NCBI RefSeq assembly: GCF_000745235.1
Contig: NZ_JQNL01000001.1
Span: 1-64,000, forward strand
Reading direction: 5' to 3'
Origin: Luteibacter mycovicinus
Lineage (GTDB): Bacteria; Pseudomonadota; Gammaproteobacteria; Xanthomonadales; Rhodanobacteraceae
DNA: 64,000 nucleotides
Under the pieces are notes generated by a model. The model made no database searches. It saw only the letters and a list, made by a program, of their open reading frames with translations, and had not been told where the DNA came from. This document shows, in pieces, positions 15,158-24,955 of the stretch (position 1 is the stretch's first letter; the number at the start of each line of letters is the position of its first letter). The translations under genes and the position numbers were made by a program.

Positions 15158-16869
15158 AGCGCGAGCTCCTGTCGGAATGCTTCATAGAGCTCGTCAGCGG
15201 TGGCGTAGGTTTGCAGCAAGGCAGATATGCTGACTTCGCGCGCTTTCGGCAGCCCAGTTCGCCCCGATGCTCCCCTCGGGGATCGTGTCATTGGTATTAC
15301 CAGCTTCTGAGACTGGATCAACAGGGGGCTATCTGCCTCGATCAGGTGGCCCTCGCTCCGGAGCAGCGCGGCGCCTGCCGCGCTGGCCGTAAGGTACACC
15401 TTGGTGCGAGCCGTCGCTACACCTTTTCCGGTGACTGCCAGCACACCAGATTCCCTGTCCAGAGTCTCCGGTTCCACTGTCCAGTCATAGCGGTTCAAGC
15501 CCATCCCCACCAGGCCAAGCGCAACGGCTGCCTCGCGCAACCCGAGGGCCCCCAGGGCGGGATTGCCTGAGAGGGCCGCCACAACGTCATTCGTGATCGG
15601 CTCAAACCTGACATTGGGGCGTTCGATTTGGCCGTCGCGCAGCAACTTGCAGGCACGGCCGAACCGGTCAAGGAGAGCATCGATGAAATCGAGGTCCGGC
15701 AACGCTGCATCTGCCAGGTGGTTGCGAAGCACCGCAATGCCGTCGCAAAGGTGTTGACGTTCTGCCGGCGGAAGCAGGCCGGGCGCGAGAAGGGCCAACG
15801 CCTGCAGCTTTCTAGACCACACATCCAGCAGCAGCGCGACAAGTAACCGCTTTGCGTACGCTTGGATGCGCGCCGCCTCAAAGACCGCCTTCAGGTTTGC
15901 TGGGGTGATTTGTTCGCGGTAGACGTTCTTCAGGAGCGATCGCTGGTCCATGCCCAGCTCTTGCTCCGAGAACACGTAGCTCGGAGGAGGTTCACCAAGC
16001 TGCCACGTCAACTCGTTGGCCGCCTTATTAAAGATCCCTTGAATATTGGCGTCCTGGGCCGAGAGGCCCAGCATCAGTGTGCGCTTGCTGCCGACGATAT
16101 GCGTCAATGCTGTCACGAGCCCCTGGTTGTCCGCCTGGGTGCAAAACGCGGCGACCTGATCGTGTGACGCCACCAACCATTGGCGGTACTGGCCCGGGTC
16201 ACCTTGAGCTTTGACAGCACAGCCATGGAACTTGATCAGGCGGGTCTTATTGCGGGGCAGTTGAAGGTCGGCGGGACGTGCGACAACCGTCGGACTCAGC
16301 GCTACATTGCCGTCTGTCAGGGTAGACACGGCTCTCTCGATCAGCGGGTCCCAGTTGGCTGAAAGCATCTCAGGCGCTGCGCCCTCCAAACTTAAGGCCG
16401 CGAGGCAGAGATGCTCCACGTCAGGGATCATCGCAGGGTCTGCGAATGTGGCGCCGACGTCTATGACGTTCCACAAGAGATAGTCCATGTCCTCACCATC
16501 GACGGTGAGCCCGAGCAGCTTGGAATAGTTATTGACCAGGCGCTTAGCGATGGCGTCCCGATCCGGCCAAGCGGCAAAGGGCTCATCGAACTTTGAGCGC
16601 GTCAGCTCGTCCGCTGAGGCGCTGGCAAGGGTGAGAATCTCTCGCAACGTAATGGTGAACTTGCAGTTGGGATCTGCATGATCAATACGCGAGCGTACGA
16701 ACTCGACGACTTTGCCGACGAGGACGAGCAGACTGGGCGCGCGTCCGAATGATATGCCGGAACCCAACCAGAATGCGTAAAGCCCGTTTGACACGCCGGC
16801 AGCGAAGGGCTCGAACGAGCCATCAAGCAGCTTGAGCGTGTCCCGCACACTGATGTCAAATGCGGCCAT
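15154..16869 (-). CDS. lmuA: SIR2-domain effector, Lamassu LmuA-type
   Basis: A 571-aa protein, first gene of the operon, with GGGGAGG upstream of ATG 16869. SIR2-like motifs in order: WLGSGISFGRAP (34-45, NAD-binding loop), SANWDPLIERA (170-180, the catalytic N-x-D element), KFHGC (213-217, the conserved His) and TLMLGLSAQDANI (264-276). SIR2 domains in defence systems deplete NAD+ and stop infected cells. The C-terminal 280 residues are helical and unassigned, probably binding LmuB/LmuC. The combination with an SMC ATPase points to the Lamassu-Sir2 type; other SIR2-ATPase defence systems are an alternative. Confidence 0.8.
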   Translation of the reverse strand: MAAFDISVRDTLKLLDGSFEPFAAGVSNGLYAFWLGSGISFGRAPSLLVLVGKVVEFVRSRIDHADPNCKFTITLREILTLASASADELTRSKFDEPFAAWPDRDAIAKRLVNNYSKLLGLTVDGEDMDYLLWNVIDVGATFADPAMIPDVEHLCLAALSLEGAAPEMLSANWDPLIERAVSTLTDGNVALSPTVVARPADLQLPRNKTRLIKFHGCAVKAQGDPGQYRQWLVASHDQVAAFCTQADNQGLVTALTHIVGSKRTLMLGLSAQDANIQGIFNKAANELTWQLGEPPPSYVFSEQELGMDQRSLLKNVYREQITPANLKAVFEAARIQAYAKRLLVALLLDVWSRKLQALALLAPGLLPPAERQHLCDGIAVLRNHLADAALPDLDFIDALLDRFGRACKLLRDGQIERPNVRFEPITNDVVAALSGNPALGALGLREAAVALGLVGMGLNRYDWTVEPETLDRESGVLAVTGKGVATARTKVYLTASAAGAALLRSEGHLIEADSPLLIQSQKLVIPMTRSPRGASGRTGLPKAREVSISALLQTYATADELYEAFRQELAL

Positions 16870-17095
16870 GAGAGACCTCCCCTATCCCTGTTTTAATCTC
16901 GTTGTAGAGCGCTTGAATGGTACTAAACGCGCGTTTAACGCGGTAGAGGTCGTTTACTAACCATGCCGCAGAAGCGCACGCGGCGGGTTACTTGGTCGAT
17001 CGCATTTGCGTGTTGCTTGGCCCGAAACTTGGTCAGAGTGCACTTTTTAATGACGGCTTTGGGTTGGAAGCGGACCTCACTCAGAAGCTCTTCAG

Positions 17096-17454
17096 CTAAC
17101 CATCGAAATACTCACGCTGCGCTGCAACGGTTGTCGGCTGAACGTTGGGCCCTGTATCAAAGATACGCACTAGGTCCTGCATTCTGCCTCGCTGGCCGAG
17201 GGTGAGCTTATGAGCCTCCGCCCCACCTCCCATATCCCTGGCCATGCCTGATGGGAACACATTGAGGCCCGCCCCATAGCAGTTGGCAGTATCCTCTCTT
17301 CCGCTAAGGTCTGACGGACTGCACGGTCGATCCCCAATCAGGCATACACCCTCGTAGTCGAGCTGCACGAGGCAAATATCATCGTCCGAGTCTTATCGAG
17401 GATAGCCTTGCCGCCTCGAGCGCCATCTTGGATCCCGAGTTTAATCCGTTCCAT
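17096..17454 (-). pseudogene. Unknown small gene, one frameshift (about 119 aa)
   Basis: ATG 17454 on the minus strand follows GGGGAGGAG and opens MERIKLGIQDGARGGKAILD. After roughly 70-80 bases coding shifts to another frame: DICLVQLDYEGVCLIGDRPC ... GGGAEAHKLTLGQRGRMQDL ... VQPTTVAAQREYFDG, stopping at 17096. The two halves look like one protein. It lies upstream of and co-directional with lmuA. No family recognised. Confidence 0.4.
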
Positions 17455-18161
17455 CTCCTCCCCTTTTTGGTCCGCTAAGGGTCGAAGACGGACCTATCCT
17501 GACTTTGGCAGGTGATCTGTTCATACCCCCCGATAACCAGCCCTAATCGAACTGCAGCAATCAGTATTTAGTGACGCGAGTTTGGTGCTGGCCTAAGGGT
17601 TCCATCGCTCAGGATTCAATTGTCCCAAGTTTTTACAGGTTACCCGCGTCACTTAAGCCACGCCATGCCGTCGCGTTCGAGCTCTTTGCGCAGGCGTCCA
17701 AGCCGATGGACGGCGACCAAGTGACACCTCGCTGCAGCGTCCCGGGATCAGTCTCCTGCATCACCCACGAAATGCCGCTCGGGGCCAGTTACTCCGGAAA
17801 ATCAGGCAAGGTCAGAGGGGCAGTGATCCACACCGCTCCCTGACGCCACGATGGAGTACCGTCTTGGCGCGCCGCTTCCCATGGGCTGTCTCGCCACGGC
17901 GGAGTGTCTTCGCGGCGTACCCGATACAGCGACACAGTCCCCGGACCTTGCCGGAGAAATTGACCGACTACCATACTCATTCCGCTCTCCAGGTGGCTCG
18001 AGCAGTGCAAATCAACGCGTGCGCTTCGTAGTCACCGCGCCGTCACCGGTACGGCCACGGTAGGCATCCGAATAGATGCCATTCCATGGTTACGGAGGGC
18101 TCATGCTGCCTCCATCAGGGCAATGCTCGCATCGCCAAGGGATCGGATCGCCCCGGCCTGC
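17455..18161. other. Degenerate island end, no convincing gene
   Basis: A 63-aa minus-strand ORF at 17789-17980 has a GGAGAG before its ATG and a Trp-rich product (TPPWRDSPWEAARQDGTPSW), but no relatives known to me and no operon partner. The rest has no ORF with coding character. Probably decayed cargo at the right edge of the island. Confidence 0.35.
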
Positions 18162-18477
18162 TCAGTTAAAAGTGCCCCGGAACTCGTCGGCGGCATCCGA
18201 GCGGGTGTTGAATTTGACCATCACCCCGCCCGGCGCGCGCAGGAAGAAGCGCGATCCGCGATCATTGTTGAAGATCTCGGTTTCGGCATCGAAACCATTA
18301 GCGGCCAGCTGGTCGCGTATCGTCGATGCCGCGGGCGAACGCGGCGAAACCGACGAAGTGCGTCTGCGCGTTGCGCGCGCTGTCTACGGCTATCTGGGGT
18401 TGACGCAGGCGAGGTAGCGCGGCCAGGCAATGGATGACGTGTCCCTCATCAGTGCGGTCAAAAACGAAGTCGCTCAT
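18162..18477 (-). pseudogene. Possible VOC/glyoxalase-like gene remnant, frameshifted
   Basis: The minus strand starts MSDFVFDRTDEGHVIHCLAA in one frame and HFVGFAAFARGID, then shifts frame to TIRDQLAANGFDAETEIF and SRFFLRAPGGVMVKFNTRSD, stopping at 18162. An H-x-aromatic strand, a helix, then a strand ending FLRAPGGVMVKF recalls the C-terminal module of VOC metalloenzymes. The shift and missing N-terminal module make it a remnant. Confidence 0.35.
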
Positions 18478-18568
18478 CTTCAGCAACGCTCGACCCTACT
18501 CCACGTTGTCACCGGCACACGCCGCACTTAATCTCCCGCCACGACCCCAACATCACGTGTGGAAAGCG

Positions 18569-19297
18569 ATGAATCGTGGCTCCAGGATATCCCTTGCTCT
18601 CTGCATCGCGCTCACCAGCGCCGCTCACGCCCAGTCGCTTCCGCCGGATCCCCAGATTGTCAGGACATTGCGTCACAACGACGAGCTGCTTCTCGAAGCT
18701 ATCCACCGTGGCGATCGGGAGACATGGCGCCGGTTGACGACGTCCGACTTCATGTACGTCGAAGAGGGTCACGTCTTGCGTCGCGCCGAGTTCCTGAGTG
18801 AGCTCGCCGAAGATGGCTACAAGGCGCTGATCATCGTGGATTACGAAGCCCAGCAGATCGGCGATACGGTGCAGGTCTTCCATCGCGACGATGTTCCACA
18901 GAGGGCGGGCAAGCAGTCGACGAAGGACTCGCATCTGTTGATGACCGAGACCTGGCAACGCGTCGACGGAGAATGGCGGCTGCGCCTCGTGCATACCGAT
19001 CGGATACGCCGGAATCCTCCGGCAATCGCGCTTAACCCGCAGGATATCGATCCATGGGTCGGGACGTATCGGAACGGCGACGCGACATACCGGATTGAAC
19101 GGCATGGCCTGAAAATCTCAGGGCAACGCTCCGGCAAGCAACCCGAGATCCTCGAGGCCGAAGCCCGCGACGTGCTGTTCCAGCCAGACAACCTCTACGT
19201 CCGAAAGGTCGTGCAACGTGATGCAGGAGGTAAGGTCACCGGCTTCGTGGACCGTGACGAGAATTCCGATCGGCTCTGGACGCGCGTCGACCGGTAA
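18569..19297 (+). CDS. Secreted DUF4440/SnoaL-like protein
   Basis: A 242-aa protein from ATG 18569 (weak upstream GGAAAG); an in-frame start at 18434 would destroy the signal peptide. Residues 1-21 form a Sec signal (ISLALCIALTSAAHAQ). Residues 25-150 are an NTF2-like DUF4440 domain (HRGDRETWRRLTTSDFMYVE, WQRVDGEWRLRLVHTDR). The C-terminal 80 residues (IDPWVGTYRNGDATYRIERH) look like the small lipocalin/DUF3471-type domain found in secreted hydrolases. Substrate unknown. Convergent with the MerR gene. Confidence 0.65.
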   Translation: MNRGSRISLALCIALTSAAHAQSLPPDPQIVRTLRHNDELLLEAIHRGDRETWRRLTTSDFMYVEEGHVLRRAEFLSELAEDGYKALIIVDYEAQQIGDTVQVFHRDDVPQRAGKQSTKDSHLLMTETWQRVDGEWRLRLVHTDRIRRNPPAIALNPQDIDPWVGTYRNGDATYRIERHGLKISGQRSGKQPEILEAEARDVLFQPDNLYVRKVVQRDAGGKVTGFVDRDENSDRLWTRVDR

Positions 19298-19319
19298 TCT
19301 TCGTGAGGCCTCCGGCGCG

Positions 19320-19685
19320 CTAGACACCTTCGGACAGCATCCCGCGCAGTTCGGCCCGTCGCCGCTCCAGTTCTGCGATCTGGCGCTCGATGGAAGCGAG
19401 CCGCCGGCGTTGCACGTCACTGGTTTCCGGACAGGCCGCGGCACCTTCGATCATGCGCATGCAGTCCGGAAATCCGCGAATCTCGGCCAGACTGAATCCC
19501 GCGGCGATCAGGCGCTGGATCTGCCGGACCTGGGTCACGGCAGCCCGGGAAAACAGGCGGTAGCCATTCAGCGCACGAGCGGAGGTCAGGAGCCCGTTGT
19601 CATCGTAATGTCGGATCGAACGCAAGCTTGCGCCGCTTTCCTTCGCGAGCGCGCCGATGGTCATTTCTGCCGGTGGCTTAGACAT
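19320..19685 (-). CDS. MerR-family transcriptional regulator
   Basis: A 121-aa protein from ATG 19685; an upstream in-frame start at 19751 would overlap the divergent promoter. The N-terminal HTH (MTIGALAKESGASLRSIRHYDDNGLL) and wing are standard MerR, followed by a dimerisation coiled coil (RRRLASIERQIAELERRRAE). There is no clear C-terminal metal-binding loop; the single cysteine pair (DCMRMIEGAAAC) resembles redox or drug-responsive members. Divergent from the alpha/beta hydrolase, the probable target. Confidence 0.8.
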   Translation of the reverse strand: MSKPPAEMTIGALAKESGASLRSIRHYDDNGLLTSARALNGYRLFSRAAVTQVRQIQRLIAAGFSLAEIRGFPDCMRMIEGAAACPETSDVQRRRLASIERQIAELERRRAELRGMLSEGV

Positions 19686-19707
19686 GGAAGGCGACACCGT
19701 TTTTCGC

Positions 19708-19738
19708 TTGACAGTCACATCAGTGTGAGGGTTCAGAC
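19708..19738 (+). promoter_or_regulatory. MerR-type promoter with long spacer
   Basis: TTGACA (19708-19713), then a 19-bp spacer containing the inverted repeat TCACA-TCAG-TGTGA (19715-19728), then a weak TCAGAC. A 19-bp spacer with an internal palindrome is the classic MerR-activated layout. It faces the hydrolase at 19773. Confidence 0.55.
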
Positions 19739-19772
19739 TGAGCTTGTCCAACCGACCCAGGAGTCATCATTT

Positions 19773-20705
19773 ATGTGTCTGTCGAGGTTCTATCGCGCGT
19801 TCGGTGCGCTGCTGATCGTCTTTGCGATGCTGGCGGGGTCGCCGGCGGCGCATGCGGAAAACAAGGCGTACACCGTCGCCGCCTCCGATGGCGTCGTGCT
19901 CGCCGTGCAGGAAACCGGCGATCCTGCCGGTCCTCCGGTCGTCCTGATCCATGGCCTGCTCGGAAGCCGGCTCAACTGGGAAAAGCAGTTGCAGGATCCT
20001 CGCATGCGCCATTACCGGCTGATCACGTATGACCTGCGTGGGCATGGCCTGTCCGGCAAGCCCACGGATCCCGACGCCTACCGCGATGGACGGCGCTGGG
20101 CCGATGATCTGGCTGCGGTCATCGAAACGACAGGAGCACATAAGCCCGTGCTCGTAGGATGGTCGTTAGGCGGTGCGGTCATCTCGAATTATCTGGCGAC
20201 CCATGGCGACGGCGACGTCGCCGGCGCGGTCTATGTCGACGGCGTGATCGAGTTGAAGCCCGACCAGATCACGGCCCACCCGGAGGTTTATCGCGACATG
20301 ACCTCCACCGACCTGAAGACCCGCCTGGACGGGGAACGCGCATTCCTCAGGTTGTGCTTCCACGAAGAACCGGACGCGACCACGTTCTCGCGCCTGTTGG
20401 CGAATGCGGCGCTCGCTTCCTGGGAGATGCAGCGGGCCGTGCCATCGATGACGGTCGATGCGGCCGAAGGACTGAGGAAGGCAAAGATCCCGCTGCTGCT
20501 CATCTATGGCGAACACGATGCCCTGGTCATGCCGGGGCCGAGCATCGCGAGGGCGAAAGCCATCAACCCGCGGATTCAGAGCAAGCTCTACGCCGCATCC
20601 GGCCACGCACCGTTCCTTGAGGAGCCCGAGCGCTTCAATCGCGATCTGTCGGCCTTTGTTCGCGCGGTCACACTGCCTCGCGCGCAGACCCAGGGGCACA
20701 ACTGA
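19773..20705 (+). CDS. Exported alpha/beta hydrolase
   Basis: A 310-aa protein, ribosome-binding site CAGGAG. Signal peptide over residues 1-28 (FGALLIVFAMLAGSPAAHAE). Oxyanion HG at 60-61 (VVLIHGLLGS), nucleophile elbow GWSLGG with Ser-131, acid in LIYGEHDAL and histidine in ASGHAPFLEEP. It has the complete triad of esterase/haloperoxidase-like periplasmic hydrolases. Substrate cannot be read from sequence. The divergent MerR gene and the palindromic promoter suggest induction by a small compound. Confidence 0.8.
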   Translation: MCLSRFYRAFGALLIVFAMLAGSPAAHAENKAYTVAASDGVVLAVQETGDPAGPPVVLIHGLLGSRLNWEKQLQDPRMRHYRLITYDLRGHGLSGKPTDPDAYRDGRRWADDLAAVIETTGAHKPVLVGWSLGGAVISNYLATHGDGDVAGAVYVDGVIELKPDQITAHPEVYRDMTSTDLKTRLDGERAFLRLCFHEEPDATTFSRLLANAALASWEMQRAVPSMTVDAAEGLRKAKIPLLLIYGEHDALVMPGPSIARAKAINPRIQSKLYAASGHAPFLEEPERFNRDLSAFVRAVTLPRAQTQGHN

Positions 20706-20760
20706 TGCCGGACCGCGGCTCCGGCATCACCAGCCCGGCAGATCAGAAGGACGAGCGCCG

Positions 20761-22338
<1,578 letters not shown>

Positions 22339-22368
22339 GGAGAATGATCGCCTCTTGCAGTGCAACGA

Positions 22369-23451
22369 TTACCGGTCCCGACGAGGACCCGTGGAGCCAC
22401 GGACAACCAGATCGGCTGACAGCACGCGCTTGCGCGGAGGCACCTGGGGATCGTTGAGGATTTCGATGAGCATGGTCATGGCTTCGCGGCCCAGCGCGTT
22501 CTTCGGCTGGGACACGGTGGTCAGCGGAGGTGACGTGTAGCGGGAGAAACGTATGTCGTCGAAACCGACGACCGAGACGTCTTCCGGAATGCGCAGGCCC
22601 GCGGCGGTCAGGGCGCGCATCGCGCCGATGGCCATTTCGTCATTCGAGCAGAACACGGCGCTGAAGGACCGGCCCTGCGACAGGAACATCTCGACGGCGC
22701 GCTCCCCCGCTTCGATGGAGAAGTCGCCGACGGCCGTCAGCGCCGGATCCGCAACGATCTTCGCCCGCTTAAGGGCGAGATGGTAGCCCTCTTCGCGGTC
22801 GACGCAGATGGGGCTGGAGCCGGGGCCGGCGATGAACGCGATATCGCGATGGCCCAGTGTCACGAGGTACTCGACGGCCGCGGCGGCCGCGCCGGCGTTG
22901 TCCACATAGACGCTCGAAATAGCGCTGTCCTTGACGTACTCGCAAGCATTGACGAGCGGCAGGCGGCCGTCCATCGGAATGGCCGGCACGCGATGGAACA
23001 TGGTGATGATGCCGTCCGCCTGGCGCGCCGCGACCATGTCGGCATACGCCTGTTCCCGCACCAGGCTGCTCTGCGTCTCGCCCAGGAGGACGGAGTAACC
23101 CTTTTCGTACGCCACCTGCTCGATGCCTCGGATCACTTCCGAGAAGAACGGGTTGGCGATGTCCGGGAGCAACGCGATGATCAGGCGTGTCCGGGCCGTG
23201 CGCAGATTGCGCGCAAGAGCGTTCGGTGTATAGCCGAGCCGCCTGACCACCTCGTGGATGCGCAGCCTCGTCTCTTCGCTGACCAACTCGGGACGCTGTA
23301 GCGCGCGAGAGACAGTTGCAACGGAAACTTCCGCAATGGCCGCGATCTCCTTCACCGTACGCACGCGTGCAGGACGCGGCGCAACATCGGCGAGCGCCTC
23401 CTTGGCCGGAGCGGCCCGTTTCCCTTTCCGCTTTGTTTCGTCGGCACTCAC
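22369..23451 (-). CDS. LacI-family repressor of the glycoside locus
   Basis: About 360 aa. GTG 23451 is preferred: an AAGGA lies upstream, while the longest frame opens with TTG directly beside an operator. HTH TVKEIAAIAEVSVATVSRAL and hinge (GYTPNALARNLRTART), then the PBP1-type sensor (ADGIITMFHRVPAIPMDGRL) closing DVSVVGFDDIRFSRYTSPPL. A charged N-terminal extension of about 30 residues precedes the HTH. Two palindromes upstream (23529 and 23675) indicate autoregulation and control of the divergent operon. Confidence 0.85.
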   Translation of the reverse strand: MSADETKRKGKRAAPAKEALADVAPRPARVRTVKEIAAIAEVSVATVSRALQRPELVSEETRLRIHEVVRRLGYTPNALARNLRTARTRLIIALLPDIANPFFSEVIRGIEQVAYEKGYSVLLGETQSSLVREQAYADMVAARQADGIITMFHRVPAIPMDGRLPLVNACEYVKDSAISSVYVDNAGAAAAAVEYLVTLGHRDIAFIAGPGSSPICVDREEGYHLALKRAKIVADPALTAVGDFSIEAGERAVEMFLSQGRSFSAVFCSNDEMAIGAMRALTAAGLRIPEDVSVVGFDDIRFSRYTSPPLTTVSQPKNALGREAMTMLIEILNDPQVPPRKRVLSADLVVRGSTGPRRDR

Positions 23452-23528
23452 GCGCTGATCATCCTTCTGCACAGCCTTTTCGAACTGGCCAGCAAGCGCT
23501 GACCGCACTGCAAATATGCTGCGCCGCA

Positions 23529-23544
23529 ATGTAATGGATTACAT
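23529..23544. promoter_or_regulatory. LacI-type operator 1
   Basis: ATGTAATGGATTACAT: perfect dyad apart from the two central bases. It lies on the LacI side of the divergent promoter region. Confidence 0.6.
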
Positions 23545-23674
23545 AAAATCGTTGCAGGTCGCTTCGTACGTCTGATACATATCTTGGCATGTTCAGGGCG
23601 CGGTGCCACCACCCGACGCGGTGAATATGGGAAATCCATGCAGGTCGCACTCATTTCGTACCGCATGGCATCGA

Positions 23675-23690
23675 ATGTAATCGAATACAT
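23675..23690. promoter_or_regulatory. LacI-type operator 2
   Basis: ATGTAATCGAATACAT: CG-centred near-palindrome sharing half sites with operator 1, 146 bp away and 75 bp before the first gene of the rightward operon. The pair may support DNA looping. Confidence 0.6.
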
Positions 23691-23764
23691 TTCGGCGGCA
23701 TAAGACCGTCGGGGGGAAACATGGCAAGCCAGTCGCTATCGACAAGCGCCAGGACGACCGATCG

Positions 23765-24955
23765 ATGAGTCTCGGCATGGGGCTCGTCGGCCCAGGCTTC
23801 ATCGCAGCCCATCACCTGGACGCCGTGCGTCGGCTGGGGGATGTCGACATCGTCGGCATTGCCGGCTCCCGTCTCGAATCCACGACGAAACGGGCACGTG
23901 AGTTGAATGCCGGCAAGGCGTACGCGGATTATCGCGAATTGCTTGCCGACCCTGCCGTTCAGGTCGTGCACAACACGACGCCGAACCACCTGCACCGCGA
24001 GGTTTCTCTGGCGGCCTTGCGCGCTGGCAAGCACGTCATTTCCGACAAGCCGCTGGCCGCGACGATGCAGGAGGCACGGGAGCTTTACGAAGCCGCGCGC
24101 GAGGCGAACCTCGCCCACGTCGTCACCTTCAACTATCGCGGCTATCCCCTCGTGCAGCAGGCGCGTGCCATGGTCGCCGATAAGGCGATCGGCAAGCCTG
24201 TCTTCGTGCATGGGTGCTACCTGCAGGACTGGCTCACCGACGAACGTGCGTATAGCTGGCGGCTGGACCCCAGGCTCGGCGGGGCCAGCTCCGCTCTGGG
24301 CGATATCGGGTCGCACTGGTGCGACCTGGCCGAACATGTGACCGGCGCGCGGATCACCGCCGTGCTGGCCGACCTGCACACGGTCGTGCCGGTACGTGAG
24401 GCGCCGGATGCTTCGGCAAAAGCCTTTTCCGGATCGGCGACGCGCTCCGGCAAGCGACGCAAGATCACCAGCGAAGACCTCGCCAGTGTGCTGCTGCGCT
24501 TCGATAACGGCGCACGCGGCTGCGTCACCGTGGGCCAGGTGCTGCCGGGTCACAAGAACGATCTGCGTCTCGAGGTGAACGGGCGCGAAGGCTCGCTGGC
24601 GTGGCGGCAGGAACAGCCCAACGAACTGTGGCTGGGTCATCACGACAAGGCCAACCAGGTGCTCACGCGCGATCCCGCCTTGATGGAGCCCGGCGCGCGT
24701 GCGTACGCCCACTTGCCGGCGGGCCATCCCGAAGCCTGGGCGGATGCGTTCCGCAATGTGATCGCGGATGCCTACGCATGGATCCGCGCCGGCGCCACGG
24801 CCAAGGCGAAACCCCTTGCGCTGCCGACGTTCGCCGACGGCTACCGAAACAGCCTCATCGTGGACGCCATGCTCAGAAGCCATGCCGCCGGCGGCGCGTG
24901 GCAGCCCGTTGAAGATCCACTCGCCCCCACACGACCCACGAGGAAACGCGGATGA
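23765..24955 (+). CDS. Gfo/Idh/MocA-family dehydrogenase (cytoplasmic)
   Basis: A 396-aa protein without signal peptide. N-terminal MGLVGPGFIAAHHLDAVRRL and VVHNTTPNHLHREV, then the family motif SDKPLAATMQEARELYEA. The C-terminal domain has GDIGSHWCDLAEH, supplying the His used for catalysis. These NAD(P)-dependent enzymes oxidise or reduce a sugar carbon, often interconverting 3-keto sugars. First gene of the operon, 75 bp after operator 2; its stop overlaps the MFS start by four bases. Confidence 0.85.
   Translation: MSLGMGLVGPGFIAAHHLDAVRRLGDVDIVGIAGSRLESTTKRARELNAGKAYADYRELLADPAVQVVHNTTPNHLHREVSLAALRAGKHVISDKPLAATMQEARELYEAAREANLAHVVTFNYRGYPLVQQARAMVADKAIGKPVFVHGCYLQDWLTDERAYSWRLDPRLGGASSALGDIGSHWCDLAEHVTGARITAVLADLHTVVPVREAPDASAKAFSGSATRSGKRRKITSEDLASVLLRFDNGARGCVTVGQVLPGHKNDLRLEVNGREGSLAWRQEQPNELWLGHHDKANQVLTRDPALMEPGARAYAHLPAGHPEAWADAFRNVIADAYAWIRAGATAKAKPLALPTFADGYRNSLIVDAMLRSHAAGGAWQPVEDPLAPTRPTRKRG

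Noticed and set aside
16963..17205. 80-codon plus-strand ORF after lmuA
   Set aside because: No ribosome-binding site or motif; partly antisense to the better-supported minus-strand remnant.
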